Shown here piece after piece: positions 9,422-19,490 of a stretch of DNA of 64,000 nt. The DNA is from Phialophora verrucosa (taxonomy: Eukaryota > Ascomycota > Eurotiomycetes > Chaetothyriales > Herpotrichiellaceae): the NCBI GenBank assembly GCA_002099365.1, contig MSED01000003.1:434001-498000 (forward strand), given 5' to 3'. The notes under the pieces are model-generated. The model was not told the DNA's origin. It did not search any database and saw nothing but the letters and a program-made list of their open reading frames with translations. The position numbers and the translations under genes are program-made. Position 1 is the stretch's first letter. Every line of letters begins with the position of its first letter.

Positions 9422-11080
9422 CTACTCTCGATCCTGCCTACCAGGGCGAGCAGTGTCACCTCGCTCGGGTAGACCAGGAACCACCCCGGTTGCGAATGTG
9501 TTGGCGCTGGCCGTCGCATCCGCTGCTGCTCTCGCTTCCCTGACTCTCCCCAAGTAGATTTGATGTTCCTGGTCTATGCGCACGCACACACAACACGTCA
9601 GTCATGGGAGCTAGGACGCACGAATAAGGGTGAGAGGAGAAAAAGGATGACGGCGGAAAAATCGACAACAGAAAGATAATGGGCAAAAACAACGGCGGAA
9701 AAACAACAGAGCAAACAACCTACACTTCTCCCACAACAGATAGGTCGTCACGATTGCGAACGGCAACGCCACAATCGCAGATGTATACCGGATCGTGGCC
9801 TTCCTGTAGCGAGGGTCCTTCTTGCGCTGCTCCAGCGGCATCTCCGACAGTTTGGGGGCCCGTGGCCCGACGGGGCCTGCGGAGGGCGGCGTGAATGGGA
9901 GGGGGTGGCGTGGCTCCGCGTCTATGGGTTGATGTCCTGTTGATGTTGTTGCAGGGCGGGGAGGAAGATTGGCACGGGCGTGTGGTCCCCGCGCTGCGAG
10001 CGCCACGGTAGTGGACATGGGAAGCGGTGGTGTGGACGAGTAGGCTCGGACCTGGGGCGCGGGCGCGGAGCCTGTGGCGGTCTTGAAGTGAGGAGGGGGC
10101 ATTGCGCCTTTTTGGAGCGGTGGCGACGGTGGTAGCTGTGACGGTGGTAGCTGAGTCGACGTGGATGAGGTTTCAATATCAATATCGATAGCAGGGGCCG
10201 CGGATGGTGGTGACACTGCGATCGACGCCGTAGCGGCGCCCACACCGGAAGCCAGATGGGATCCTAATCGTTGTTGTACCACCCCGTCGTTGTCGCCGGG
10301 TGTCCGCGTCAACGATGGAGAGATCAGATCTGCGCGCTCCCTCTCCCGCTCGCTCAAAAACGCCAGAATACCCTGCTGCAGCTGCGTCGAGTGCGCGGAG
10401 AAGGCTTTCGCCTGCTGCAGGATCTTCGAGATTGAGATTGAGACTGGAATAGCCCCGGCTGTCTGGGCCGAACGTGAGGTTTCTGATGCGGTCTGGTGTG
10501 TTCGCACAGGCGCCGTGCCGCCTTCTTGCAATGATGATGGTAGAGATGGAGGCACCACAGCGGCGCCTTTCACCCGAGCTTCACCTTTCAACTTGCTTCT
10601 CCCTTCTAATACTGGACCCTGAGTAGATATCGATTCTTGCTCCGGGGCGGCCGAAGACCTCGGCGTGGCTTTCCCCCTCGTTTTCGATCCAGCTTCGGCT
10701 CTGATCTTCGTTGCAGCTGCGACGTTGGAGTCGTCGACTGGATCGGCAAGACCAGCTCCTTGCGCTAAACCTTTGGGTTTCCGCCTAGAGGATGTCGATG
10801 GCGATGTCGATGTTGAAGTCGAAGTCGAATTCGAAGCTGGTGTCGATGCCACGATTAGACCTGGAGACCCTGACGTCGCCGCCGCTGATGCCGATTTCTT
10901 GGCCGCCGGTTTCTCCTTCCCTCGCGTCCCGCGCGGCGGTGGCGGCGTCTTCGTCTTCCCACGCGTTCCGCTTTCGAGCACCACATCCACGTCGACATGT
11001 GAATCTGGTAGTGCGTCAACCACCGCGTTCTTTCGAGGCCGACCTCTCTTCTTGACGATGCTTTCCGCGGACAATGACAT
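9422..11080 (-). CDS. AT-hook protein with C-terminal transmembrane segment
   Basis: Proposed exons (minus): 9724-11080 and 9422-9573, 502 aa. The ATG at 11080 follows a (TG)9 leader; a frame 15 codons longer starts with TTG. The intron 9574-9723 has donor GTAGGT, a CTGAC branch site and acceptor TAG. Without it the frame reads into a Phe/Cys/Arg-rich tail that looks non-coding. Residues 10-18 (KKRGRPRKN) are an AT-hook core. The middle is Ser/Thr/Pro/Ala-rich and disordered. Near the end MPLEQRKKDPRYRKAT precedes one hydrophobic segment, IVALPFAIVTTYLL (about 435-450). Which signal matters in vivo (DNA or membrane) is unknown. The second exon is the least certain part. Confidence 0.6.
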
Positions 11081-11098
11081 TGTGTGTGTGTGTGTGTG
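11081..11098. repeat. (TG)9 microsatellite in 5' leader
   Basis: Nine TG units directly upstream (on the minus strand an AC run) of the ATG of the AT-hook gene. Confidence 0.9.
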
Positions 11099-11884
11099 TA
11101 TGTGGCTAATCAATGCCCTTGACAACGAGCTCTACGGTCTCTCTCTGTAGCAACGTGCAGACGTGGTAATATTCTGGAACAACGCCACACAACAAGGGAG
11201 TGATCTGAGACGGAGTACGGAGTATGGAGTAGGATATGGTATGTGCTCAGTGGGTATGTACCGCGAGTGAGACGCGTTCCGCACGCGTCGTGGTGAAATT
11301 GGCTCGACGGCGGGGCTAATAGGGCATCTGTGTTTCAGGGGCGACTACGGGGTACAACTTCGTGAACGAGGGACTGGGTATGATGTACTCCGTATTCTGT
11401 GCCATATACGGCGTGCTGTAGGTGGCAGGCAGCAGGACAAGGTCGGCTGGAGCAGACTTGAGGACATGATAGAGACCGCCTCGAATATGCTGAGCTTTGA
11501 TATTGCCCACCTGGTTAGAGGTAGTCATCTGTTTCACACCGAGTGCCACTGCCTGCTGTGTATGGTGCTAACTACCTGTTCCGTACTGACTACCCCTTAC
11601 TGCTGTGTATGATTCTCATCATCTCTTCCATACTGAGTACCTACTACCTGGTGGGGATGGTATTACCGAGAATTTGCACTACATGATGCTGACGCCAATG
11701 TTGCGGCCGTGAATATGATGCCCATGGTCCCTAGGTAAGCCCATACCATACTTTGCTATGCGTGCGCTTGCAAAACAACCATTCCCGTGTGCCGGAGAAC
11801 ATACAGGGCCCTCTCGCTCTCAGAGAGCGCCGTCAGTCCGTCCACCCACAGGATCCATTAATTCCAACTCCGAGTCGATATCAT
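11099..11884. other. Intergenic
   Basis: Upstream region of the AT-hook gene and 3' flank of the long disordered-protein gene. It carries short imperfect repeats of a tacggagtat type (about 11210-11235 and 11380-11395). No gene supported. Confidence 0.4.
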
Positions 11885-14035
11885 TCAAACCCGCCCATGT
11901 CCATGTCCATTTCCATTTCGATGTGTACTCGCACTCGCACTCCCACTCGCGTTTGCTGCAGCCGCTTCTCGATACCTCTTCTCCCTCTCTCTTTCAATCT
12001 CGATCCCCTGCTCCACAATCTGCGATCTGCGCTCCGCCCTTTCATCCTCCCACATCTTTTGCACTGCTTCGAATCCTCTCATGGCCTGACCCAGCATCTT
12101 GAGTCCCTCTGCCTGCTTCTTGAGGTCCTCCATGTTGATAATTGTGCCTGGACCAGGAGCTTCTCCTCGCAGGCCGCGCGGGTCGACCCGGAAACGTGAG
12201 CTCTTTGGCCGCTTGGGGGACGATGGTCGATGCGCCCTTGAGGGATTTGCAGAATTGGCCTCCTCAACGAAGCTGATTTTTCTCTGTTTGGCGCCTTGGT
12301 TGCCAGACCCGGCAGCTCCATTTGTGGAGACAGGAGCGGTAGGACTGTCCCGGCGTTGGTGAGGAGTGTTTGCAGTTCGTTGAACAAAGGTCGATCCCTT
12401 GGGAGGGAGAAGGACGCCGAAGCCGGTCGGAGAGGGACGCGCGTCAGTAGTGGATTCCTGCAGTCGAGCAAGTACGGTGGGCGGATTGATCGCCTGCTGG
12501 CGGTACTGTGTCTGTTGTTCGCGTTCCTCGGCTTCCATAATGAGTGCCTGAATATCCTCAAACGTCTGATTGTAGGTCCATGGTATTCCCCGGGCTGCAG
12601 CTTTCTTACGGATGTCTCCCAGGGCGTTATAATCATCTCGGAGGCGGTCCTCATATGTACGTCTTGTAGAATGCAGGTGCCTTGGTGGCGGTGGTGGCAG
12701 TCGTGCTGGAAGCGGCGAGTGACCGTGAGGGCTTTCGCTCATAGTGACTGGCATCTGCGGTGGTTGACTGACAGAAAACGCTGGAAGCTCGTTTGTGGGA
12801 TGCTTCCCGCTTGCGCCAGATAGACCTAGTGGTGTCTGGCTGGCTGGCGGAACGCCAGGACCAGTGTAGAGTTGAGAGAGTCTTTCAGCGTCCGAGGCAC
12901 GGAGGATAGTGTTGACAGGCGTCAACAGCAGGTCGCTCTCAGGCGTTTGGGACTTGGACAGATCTACGTAGTCGTCCTTCTTGACCTGTGCGACTGTATT
13001 CGGCATGAGCGCGAGAGCGAGTTCGGCAGAATTGCTGCGCTTGGGTTTGAATGGTAGACCCTGGTCACATTGGCACCACGCCTGGGTGTACATTCGCCAG
13101 TCATAGACACTTCCTGGAACGGCTTCTTCATTCTCATCTTCCTCGTCAGGCATTTGCAGGGCTATTTGGGCAAACGCTAGAAGTCGGGAGGATGGGGAAA
13201 GACAAGAGAGGTCGCAGGATGCAGGTCCTTCAGAGGGGCGCGGTCGTGGGCGAGACTCAGGCATGGTACTGACTTCTTTGGCCGCTGACTTCTGTCGCTC
13301 AGATGTTCTTCTGGGCCTTTCTTTGGGCGCGGTGGAGTTGTCCTGGTTCCTTCCTTGTGTCGGTGAATTGCACAGGCTGAATTGTGGTCGTATTTTGAGG
13401 ACAATGATCTTGGACTTCTTCGCTACAGGAGTCTCGAGGATCTCAACCGGTTCAGCTTCATCAGCATCATGAGCATTGGGTGTCTCAGCGGGCATGGAGT
13501 ATCGAAGCTTTGATGGGACTCGAGCACTGGAGTATGAGAGCCTGGCCGATTTGCGGAGAGGAGCTCCATCGGATTCATCGGTGGCGGGGCGCTTTTGAGC
13601 CGTTTGTGACTCTGATACCACTTTTGCCGTAGGCCTCTTCTCTCTGAGGGAGTGTCTCCGTGAAGGAGTGGTCTCGACTGTAGATGCTGGTGCTTCATCC
13701 TGAACGGCAGCTGCTGGAGGCGTAATTTCGACAGCATTCGCTACAGTCTTAGTTGGAGTTTCTAGAATTTCTAGTTCAACTGGGGCGTCCTTAGACTCCT
13801 CTTTTGGCACACTTGGTGTGGGTGAGTGTTCTCTGTGAGACGATCGTCGACGCCTGGGTGGCGTCTCACCGATGACGATAGCATCTGAGAGTGGTGGCGA
13901 GTAGGCTTTGCTGCCATGGAGTGCTACAGCTTTGGCCGTGGGTTTGCGCACGCGCCCAGATGCTCGCCGGGCACCGTTGTCGGCGGCTTGATCGATTTGG
14001 CCATCGATCTCAGTGGTGATGGATTTCGATCTCAT
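11885..14035 (-). CDS. Large disordered basic protein with C-terminal coiled coil, function unknown
   Basis: Intronless frame of 716 aa, ATG 14035 to TGA 11885. The N terminus carries repeated basic patches such as GRVRKPTAKAV, SLREKRPTAK and LRKSARLSYS, which resemble nuclear or chromatin-associated proteins. Two segments with ILETPTKT and ILETPVAKK may be an internal repeat. A more ordered part at about 290-340 includes LSPSSRLLAFAQIALQM and VYDWRMYTQAWCQC. The last 90 residues form a Glu/Arg-rich coiled coil ending in an Asn/Gly/His tail encoded by an imperfect hexamer run. I do not recognise the family. A nuclear role is an inference from composition. Additional small exons cannot be excluded. 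Confidence 0.7.
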   Translation of the reverse strand: MRSKSITTEIDGQIDQAADNGARRASGRVRKPTAKAVALHGSKAYSPPLSDAIVIGETPPRRRRSSHREHSPTPSVPKEESKDAPVELEILETPTKTVANAVEITPPAAAVQDEAPASTVETTPSRRHSLREKRPTAKVVSESQTAQKRPATDESDGAPLRKSARLSYSSARVPSKLRYSMPAETPNAHDADEAEPVEILETPVAKKSKIIVLKIRPQFSLCNSPTQGRNQDNSTAPKERPRRTSERQKSAAKEVSTMPESRPRPRPSEGPASCDLSCLSPSSRLLAFAQIALQMPDEEDENEEAVPGSVYDWRMYTQAWCQCDQGLPFKPKRSNSAELALALMPNTVAQVKKDDYVDLSKSQTPESDLLLTPVNTILRASDAERLSQLYTGPGVPPASQTPLGLSGASGKHPTNELPAFSVSQPPQMPVTMSESPHGHSPLPARLPPPPPRHLHSTRRTYEDRLRDDYNALGDIRKKAAARGIPWTYNQTFEDIQALIMEAEEREQQTQYRQQAINPPTVLARLQESTTDARPSPTGFGVLLPPKGSTFVQRTANTPHQRRDSPTAPVSTNGAAGSGNQGAKQRKISFVEEANSANPSRAHRPSSPKRPKSSRFRVDPRGLRGEAPGPGTIINMEDLKKQAEGLKMLGQAMRGFEAVQKMWEDERAERRSQIVEQGIEIEREREKRYREAAAANASGSASASTHRNGNGHGHGRV

Positions 14036-14925
14036 TTTGGGTGATGCCGGGATTTTGGCGGCTGAAGCGTCAGCGTAATCCTCAGAGTCGCTCCCAGACG
14101 CCGGACAATCGACAAGAGATGCTGGGTTTGTGATCAGACCGGGTAGAGCTGGATTTTACAGATCGAGTGGAATAATAAAAGTGTCTAAGCTGCCACTGTT
14201 TGACACCCTTCTTTCTGAGACGGACCTCAGATGCCGGAAGCCCAAGGGAGCTGGGAAATGAGCAAACCGTTTGACCACTGAAGGCGACGGCGCACGCGTC
14301 TGCGGGCAGAGCAGAGAACCGTGCCGTGATTGCGAGCTCGCTTCAACAGCAGGTGAATTGAAGACAATAGTACTGTAGGATCCTCCAGCACAATTCTGAA
14401 AGGTAGCCACGTAGCCAAGGAGATGTGCCATAAAAAACGGCGAGGTGGCGGGTCCCTTCCGAAACGGGCATTAGGGGGACAGGACGAGCATCGGGCCTTC
14501 GATCCATTTGCTGTCCCTACGGAGATCCATTGACCCCGCCGACGAAGCTGCCAGGACCTGGCCATCATCAGCAACACCCAGGGTCACACCAGGCGTACAG
14601 CAAAGAGAATCGGCGTTGGTTTCGTCGGTGGGACGGGGCTGCACCAAATACCAGGAGGCCTCTAGATCCTCCGCGACTTGACTTGACCATGCTTTACATG
14701 TATCTTCCCGAGCGACATACTCTACATATCCGTCTGTCTTCCTGACAGTACGTGCTGCGCGTGTGTGTTTCAAGATGGTCGCAAAGAACCGCAGGAACGA
14801 TGATTTGGCGTTGTATTGCGTGTCTATCGAGTCTATCCTATGTATTTAGGTTCTTAATTGTCTGTATCCAAAAGGCGTCCATCAAGCGGCTTTAACAGTG
14901 CCTCACGATCGCTAAGAAGTGCTAC
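14036..14925. other. Intergenic
   Basis: Between the disordered-protein gene start (minus) and the GNAT gene stop. Several minus-strand frames (14156-14773) have no recognisable domain. Confidence 0.4.
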
Positions 14926-15702
14926 CTACAGCTCCAGCACCACCGGGCCCTTCTGGGCCTTCGTCTCTCCTCGAAAATCTTCCAACCGTCTCTTCTGCCT
15001 CCCCTCTGCGTCGAAGTTACCTCCATCCAACCATCCTTCAAACCCCTTCTTTACACCGCTCTGCCACCAATCCTCCTCAACCATGGAGAACCAGCACGTA
15101 TCTCGGCTCCGCCCCTTGTAAACCATGTGCTTCCGGAACACCCCTTCAAAAGTGAACCCGAACCTGATGGCCGCTCGCTTCGAGGGGCCGTTGAGGTTGT
15201 CGCATTTCCACTCGTACCGGCGGTACTTGAGCTCTTCGAAGACGTACTTGGCCAGCAGATACATTGCTTCTGTGGCGCCTTTGGTACGCTGAAGGCGCGG
15301 TGAGAAGAGGATGTTACCGACTTCGACGACGCGATGGGTGGTGTCGATTCGCATCAAGCTGGCCCACCCGACGGGTTTGGAGGTCGTGCGGTCAAGGACG
15401 GCGAAGAACAGGGGTTCCTGGGACTGGGACTTTGCGACGATGGCTTCTTGGAACGATTCAAACGACGGATATGGGTCGTCGAAGAGGTAGGTGAAGAGAC
15501 CTTCGTGATCTTTGCCCTTGACGATGTCGTAGAGATCGCCGGCATGGTCTGCCACCAAAGGTACTATTGTTACCGCATTGCCCGTCAACGTGGCCTTCGA
15601 CGGCCGTGGCCCTGGCTGTGAAAGAGACACCGGAGGCCCAATCGGCTGGTGTTTTTCTTCTGCACAGCCGTCAGATTTCTTCTCTTGGTGGCCAGCGGTC
15701 AT
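14926..15702 (-). CDS. GNAT-family N-acetyltransferase (RimJ/RimL type)
   Basis: 258 aa from ATG 15702. The Acetyltransf_3 pattern runs across residues about 40-220: VTIVPLVADHAGDLY at the N-terminal strand, then PLFFAVLDRTTSKPVGWASL, then RVVEVGNILFSPRLQRTKGATEAM. The last is strand beta-4 and the acetyl-CoA-binding loop with the R-x-x-G/A helix. WKCDNLNGPSKRAAIRFGF and FEGVFRKHMVYKGRSRDT follow, the signature C-terminal half of GCN5-related enzymes that acetylate amino groups of proteins, aminoglycosides or small amines. Substrate unknown. Intronless. The about 30-residue N-terminal extension is hydrophilic. Confidence 0.88.
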   Translation of the reverse strand: MTAGHQEKKSDGCAEEKHQPIGPPVSLSQPGPRPSKATLTGNAVTIVPLVADHAGDLYDIVKGKDHEGLFTYLFDDPYPSFESFQEAIVAKSQSQEPLFFAVLDRTTSKPVGWASLMRIDTTHRVVEVGNILFSPRLQRTKGATEAMYLLAKYVFEELKYRRYEWKCDNLNGPSKRAAIRFGFTFEGVFRKHMVYKGRSRDTCWFSMVEEDWWQSGVKKGFEGWLDGGNFDAEGRQKRRLEDFRGETKAQKGPVVLEL

Positions 15703-16919
15703 TCGACCTTACCTGTTGGCTTTGTGGCGCTGTCCCCTTGGATGGCCATGATATGAACCAGGAAGGCGTCTAGGAGCTTGAGTCAACTTACAACAGAGTT
15801 GAAGTGGAAGTGGCAGCCAGGTGGAAGTCGTGAGGGCAAGGAAGCTGGACGCACCACCGTATCCGCCTACAAGGGCCACTAACGACAAGCCCATTTGCTG
15901 GCCATGATCCAGGGAGCACATTAGTGCAAACAGGTATTGATTATCTATCGAACAGCCCATTTGCGCCCGCTTTGGAGGATAACAGTCTGTATACCACGCG
16001 CTAATGGTGGAATAGCCACAATTGAGATGCACGAACACTCCAAACAGAAGTAGCAAGGTGCAGTCATTTTCGCCACAATATCAGATATCAGTGATGTCGG
16101 GAGCTCGATTCTATACACTCTGCTAGATTGTGCTATGGTGGCCCCGCCAATAACAACCATATGACTGCGTGTCGCAGCAACAAATGCACGCACGCTCTTC
16201 CTGCTATCTGGGCATGTTTAAGACTTACTTTGCCGGCAATATCATCTCGATCCAGCTGCGATTCTGCACGTGCCTGTTGTCACCAAACCGACAGGTCTGG
16301 ACTCACAAGCGGAAAGACAATCTCGAAAGTCTTCGAGGATTCAGTAGCTCGACGAGGTCCTCGCTCAATGAACGAATCGTGCATAGGGTTACGAATCATG
16401 TAGTTAGTGCTGTTGATAACGGTGCGTAGCTCACCGGGCTTCCAGTTCCCTTCCACCAGAGCGTTGGCGAACTGAATTTGGCTAACATTGTCTATCTGAC
16501 AAGAGTGCTGGTTTTTTGGACGGTGGAGAAGCTCACCGTATGGACGCACCACAGTCTAGCACATCAGCTGCTTCTTCTAAACAGAGATGTCAATAGGAGA
16601 GGTGTGCTGTTGGTAACGCGGCTGAAGCATCCGCGGTCTATATATCACGGGATATAGTTCCCAACAAAAGAGGGAGTGCTGTTGTCGACGGGGTTTGGGC
16701 ATCGCTGTTGATGCACAAGTCGCAGCGCTGAGTCGAGAAAGGGAAGTCGCGCCGGATTTAAAATTCGTATCGGTCCTGCTGTGGAAGGTAAGTCCCGAGC
16801 TCCCAATATTGTGGTTGCAATATGTTGGTCTGCCGAATCGTGTATTGAAGGTGCGGGAAGCACGGCTGAACGAAGTGATCAGAGGCCTGTCGCTAACATC
16901 GTGTGGTGTCGACGAGAGG
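15703..16919. other. Long intergenic region without a gene
   Basis: 1.2 kb between the GNAT gene start and the transporter gene stop. Frames of 60-135 codons occur on both strands but show no domain, overlap each other and have no intron logic. Nothing supported. Confidence 0.45.
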
Positions 16920-18656
16920 CTAAGGCTCTGTCTCTGCCTTCTTCAGGCCAGTAACGGTCTCTCTGTGCTCTTTCGAGAGCTTGGTCTTGACCACGAACAA
17001 GCTTGCAACGATGCTAATGGCACCAAGGCATGTAAACATGATGAACATGTTTCTGATGCTCCAGGCAAATGCTTGCTTGACGGCAAGTTCTTGAGCAGGT
17101 GGTAGGCTCCGTGCGATATTAACGTTGGCTCCGGCGTTTTTGCCGGATAGGTTGTCCAAGATGGCATTAGAAAGTCCCGCTTGCGCCAATGCGGTCCGCC
17201 GAAGATCCATACTTTGCTGAAATACTATGCCACCCAAAATGACACCCATCGAGATTGCCAGGCTCCTAGTGAAGGCTTGTGTGGAAGTAGCAGTCCCAAC
17301 ATCGTCCTGGTGAACGCCCTGTTGAATGGCGAGAAGCGGCGGCTCGAACAACAAGCCGGAGCCGATGCCCTCGATTAGTTCGAACCCTATCGCCTTCGCG
17401 GTCGATGTGTGAGCGTCCATTGAAACGAAAAGACCGGTGCCCAAGGTCATCAGGACTGTTCCGATCCACATTGACGGTCTGTATTGGCCTGTTCGGTGGA
17501 TGATCACGCCGTTGACGACTCCGGTACCGGCGGTAGCCACGATAAGTGGCACCAATAGAACGCCCGATCGCAGTGGTGAGGCTTCTTTGACGCTCTGAAA
17601 ATACAGAGGCAAGTAGTACTCGGCAGCGATGAACACCTGGTGGCTGACTTAGCGACCATGACGGACAACTCGACTTGGGAAACGTACCATTCCATGACAG
17701 AAGCTCAGGATCAACGACGCAGCATTCCTGGTGCCAAACAGTGAAAGGGGGATGACCGGGTATTTGGCCAATTTTTTCTCGCTGTAAATGAAAACCAGGA
17801 CCATCAAGGAGCCGAACACAAGCAGACATATGACCTTCACAGAGCTCCAGGGATAAACAGCGCCGCCTAAGTCAAGGCCTAAAAGCAACATCACTGTTAC
17901 ACCAAGGATTGAGACGCAACCAAACCAATCGACCGCTCTAATTCCGTCAAGGACTGGAGTTCTCGGGTTGTGGACATTGAGGAAAGGTACCAGAAGCGTA
18001 AAAGCGGTGCCAGCAACGGGCAGGTTTAACCAAAAACACCATCGCCAATTAACTTCCTGTGCAAAGGCACCGCCCAAGAGCGGTCCAACAGCGCCGGCCA
18101 GAGCCCATATGCCTTCGCAGAGACCGAGCCACAGGCTTCTTTCGCGCACACTGAAGAGGTCCGAGATGCCCACGTTTACCATACAGATCAAACCGCCCCC
18201 AGCAGCTCCCTGGATGGCTCGGCCGGCGACGAGCATCTGCATGTCGATGGCGGTGGCGCAAACCACAGAGCTGGCGAAGAAGACGACCACGGCAACCAGG
18301 AAGATTGGCTTGCGGCCCCAGATATCCGAGAATTTGACCCAGATGGGAGCTGCAGCAGCATTTGCAATGAGATAGGCGCCTCCGATCCAGATGTAGCCGG
18401 CCGCCGAATGAAGGTCGGCCGTGATTGTGGGGGTAGCAGTGGCGACGATGGTGGCGTCCATAGCGGCGACGAACAGCGACATATATAGTGCGATCAATAT
18501 CATGGCCATGCGAAACTTGCTGCGAGGCTGAGCTTGCTGACCTGGCTCGGGCACCTCGCCGACCTCGGCGTCGATGGGGACATTCTCTATTGCTGCATTG
18601 TGACTTGGCTGAGCGGGACCAATGAGATCAAACTCGAAAGCTCTCTTCGACTCCAT
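16920..18656 (-). CDS. MFS drug:H+ antiporter-like transporter (DHA2, 14-TM type)
   Basis: Exons (minus) 17688-18656 and 16920-17636, 561 aa. The 51-bp intron 17637-17687 has donor GTACGT and acceptor CAG; it joins SFCHGM to VFIAAEYYLPLYF. The longer upstream frame begins with TTG, so the ATG at 18656 is chosen. After a about 50-residue cytosolic N terminus, AMILIALYMSLFVAAMDATI is TM1. WVKFSDIWGRKPIF is MFS motif A, and GLCEGIWALAGAVGPLLGG resembles antiporter motif C. NWRWCFWLNLP is the conserved loop after it. TSTQAFTRSLAISMGVILGG near the C terminus is typical of fungal DHA2 toxin/drug exporters. Plasma-membrane export of small molecules is likely; the substrate cannot be told. No biosynthetic cluster is visible nearby. 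Confidence 0.9.
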
Positions 18657-19490
18657 GAGGAAGCGCCTCAAGAAGGCTTCCGTCCCAGTCTGAGCCGGAT
18701 CAGCAACGAAACGGTCCGATGTGTCGGTGTGCTCAGAGGAGATGAAGGGCGTTGGAAGGGAGAGAAGAAGAAAATTGTAGGGGGGCTCGGCTTTAACAAG
18801 CGGAGCAGCGAGTACCAAGGGCAGCAGGTAGCGGGGCCCCGTTAGCCTCAGACTGGCGTCACTCAAAGGGCGGTGGGCTTGGGTCGTGCCCAGGAGCGCG
18901 GGTTCGGCGGCTGGACTAGCCAAGCTGAATTATTGAAGGAGGAAAGCTACAGTAGGAATCTGCTCGTAATCTGACATGTTCGTGAGACAAATAGAAATCG
19001 GTCATCGAGCGAAGAAATCGGTCATCGAGCGACGAGGTGGAGCCGGTTAACGCCCGACCCGGTACGAGTACGTGCTCATGATGCCATCATCGGGGAGGAA
19101 TCGATATGGTACTGTATGAAGCTGAATCCCCCAGTGCACCGAGAACACGCACCTACAATCATTGTACTGGGTGAAACGAATCGCCATATCCACAATTTTA
19201 TGCCGCTCTCAGGGAGACAGCGTCAAGGATTAGGCGTCAGAGAGCCCAGCGTCGTCTAGCTCGATCTTGGAGTCTGTCGTGGAAGAACAAGTAGATTGGA
19301 GCTACGAATTCTTGTTTCGTGGATATCTTGTTGACAACTCCTGTGCAACATGGGAAACCGCCCAAAGTATGAGCTGGAGAGATGGAGAGTGTGAAAAGGA
19401 AAACAGAGGCAGAAATGGAACACTTCAGTCGGGGGTCATACTTGAAATTCTAGAGGCGTCGTACGGGATGGAACTCATCGCTCGTGCCTG
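18657..19490. other. Intergenic: transporter promoter side and Bud27 3' flank
   Basis: The first 270 bases upstream of the chosen transporter ATG stay open in frame but have no ATG. A 20-bp direct repeat (gaaatcggtcatcgagcga) occurs twice in tandem near 18995-19032. No gene supported. Confidence 0.45.
18995..19032. repeat. Short tandem duplication (about 19 bp x2)
   Basis: The sequence gaaatcggtcatcgagcga occurs twice back to back upstream of the transporter gene, a possible small promoter duplication. Confidence 0.8.
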
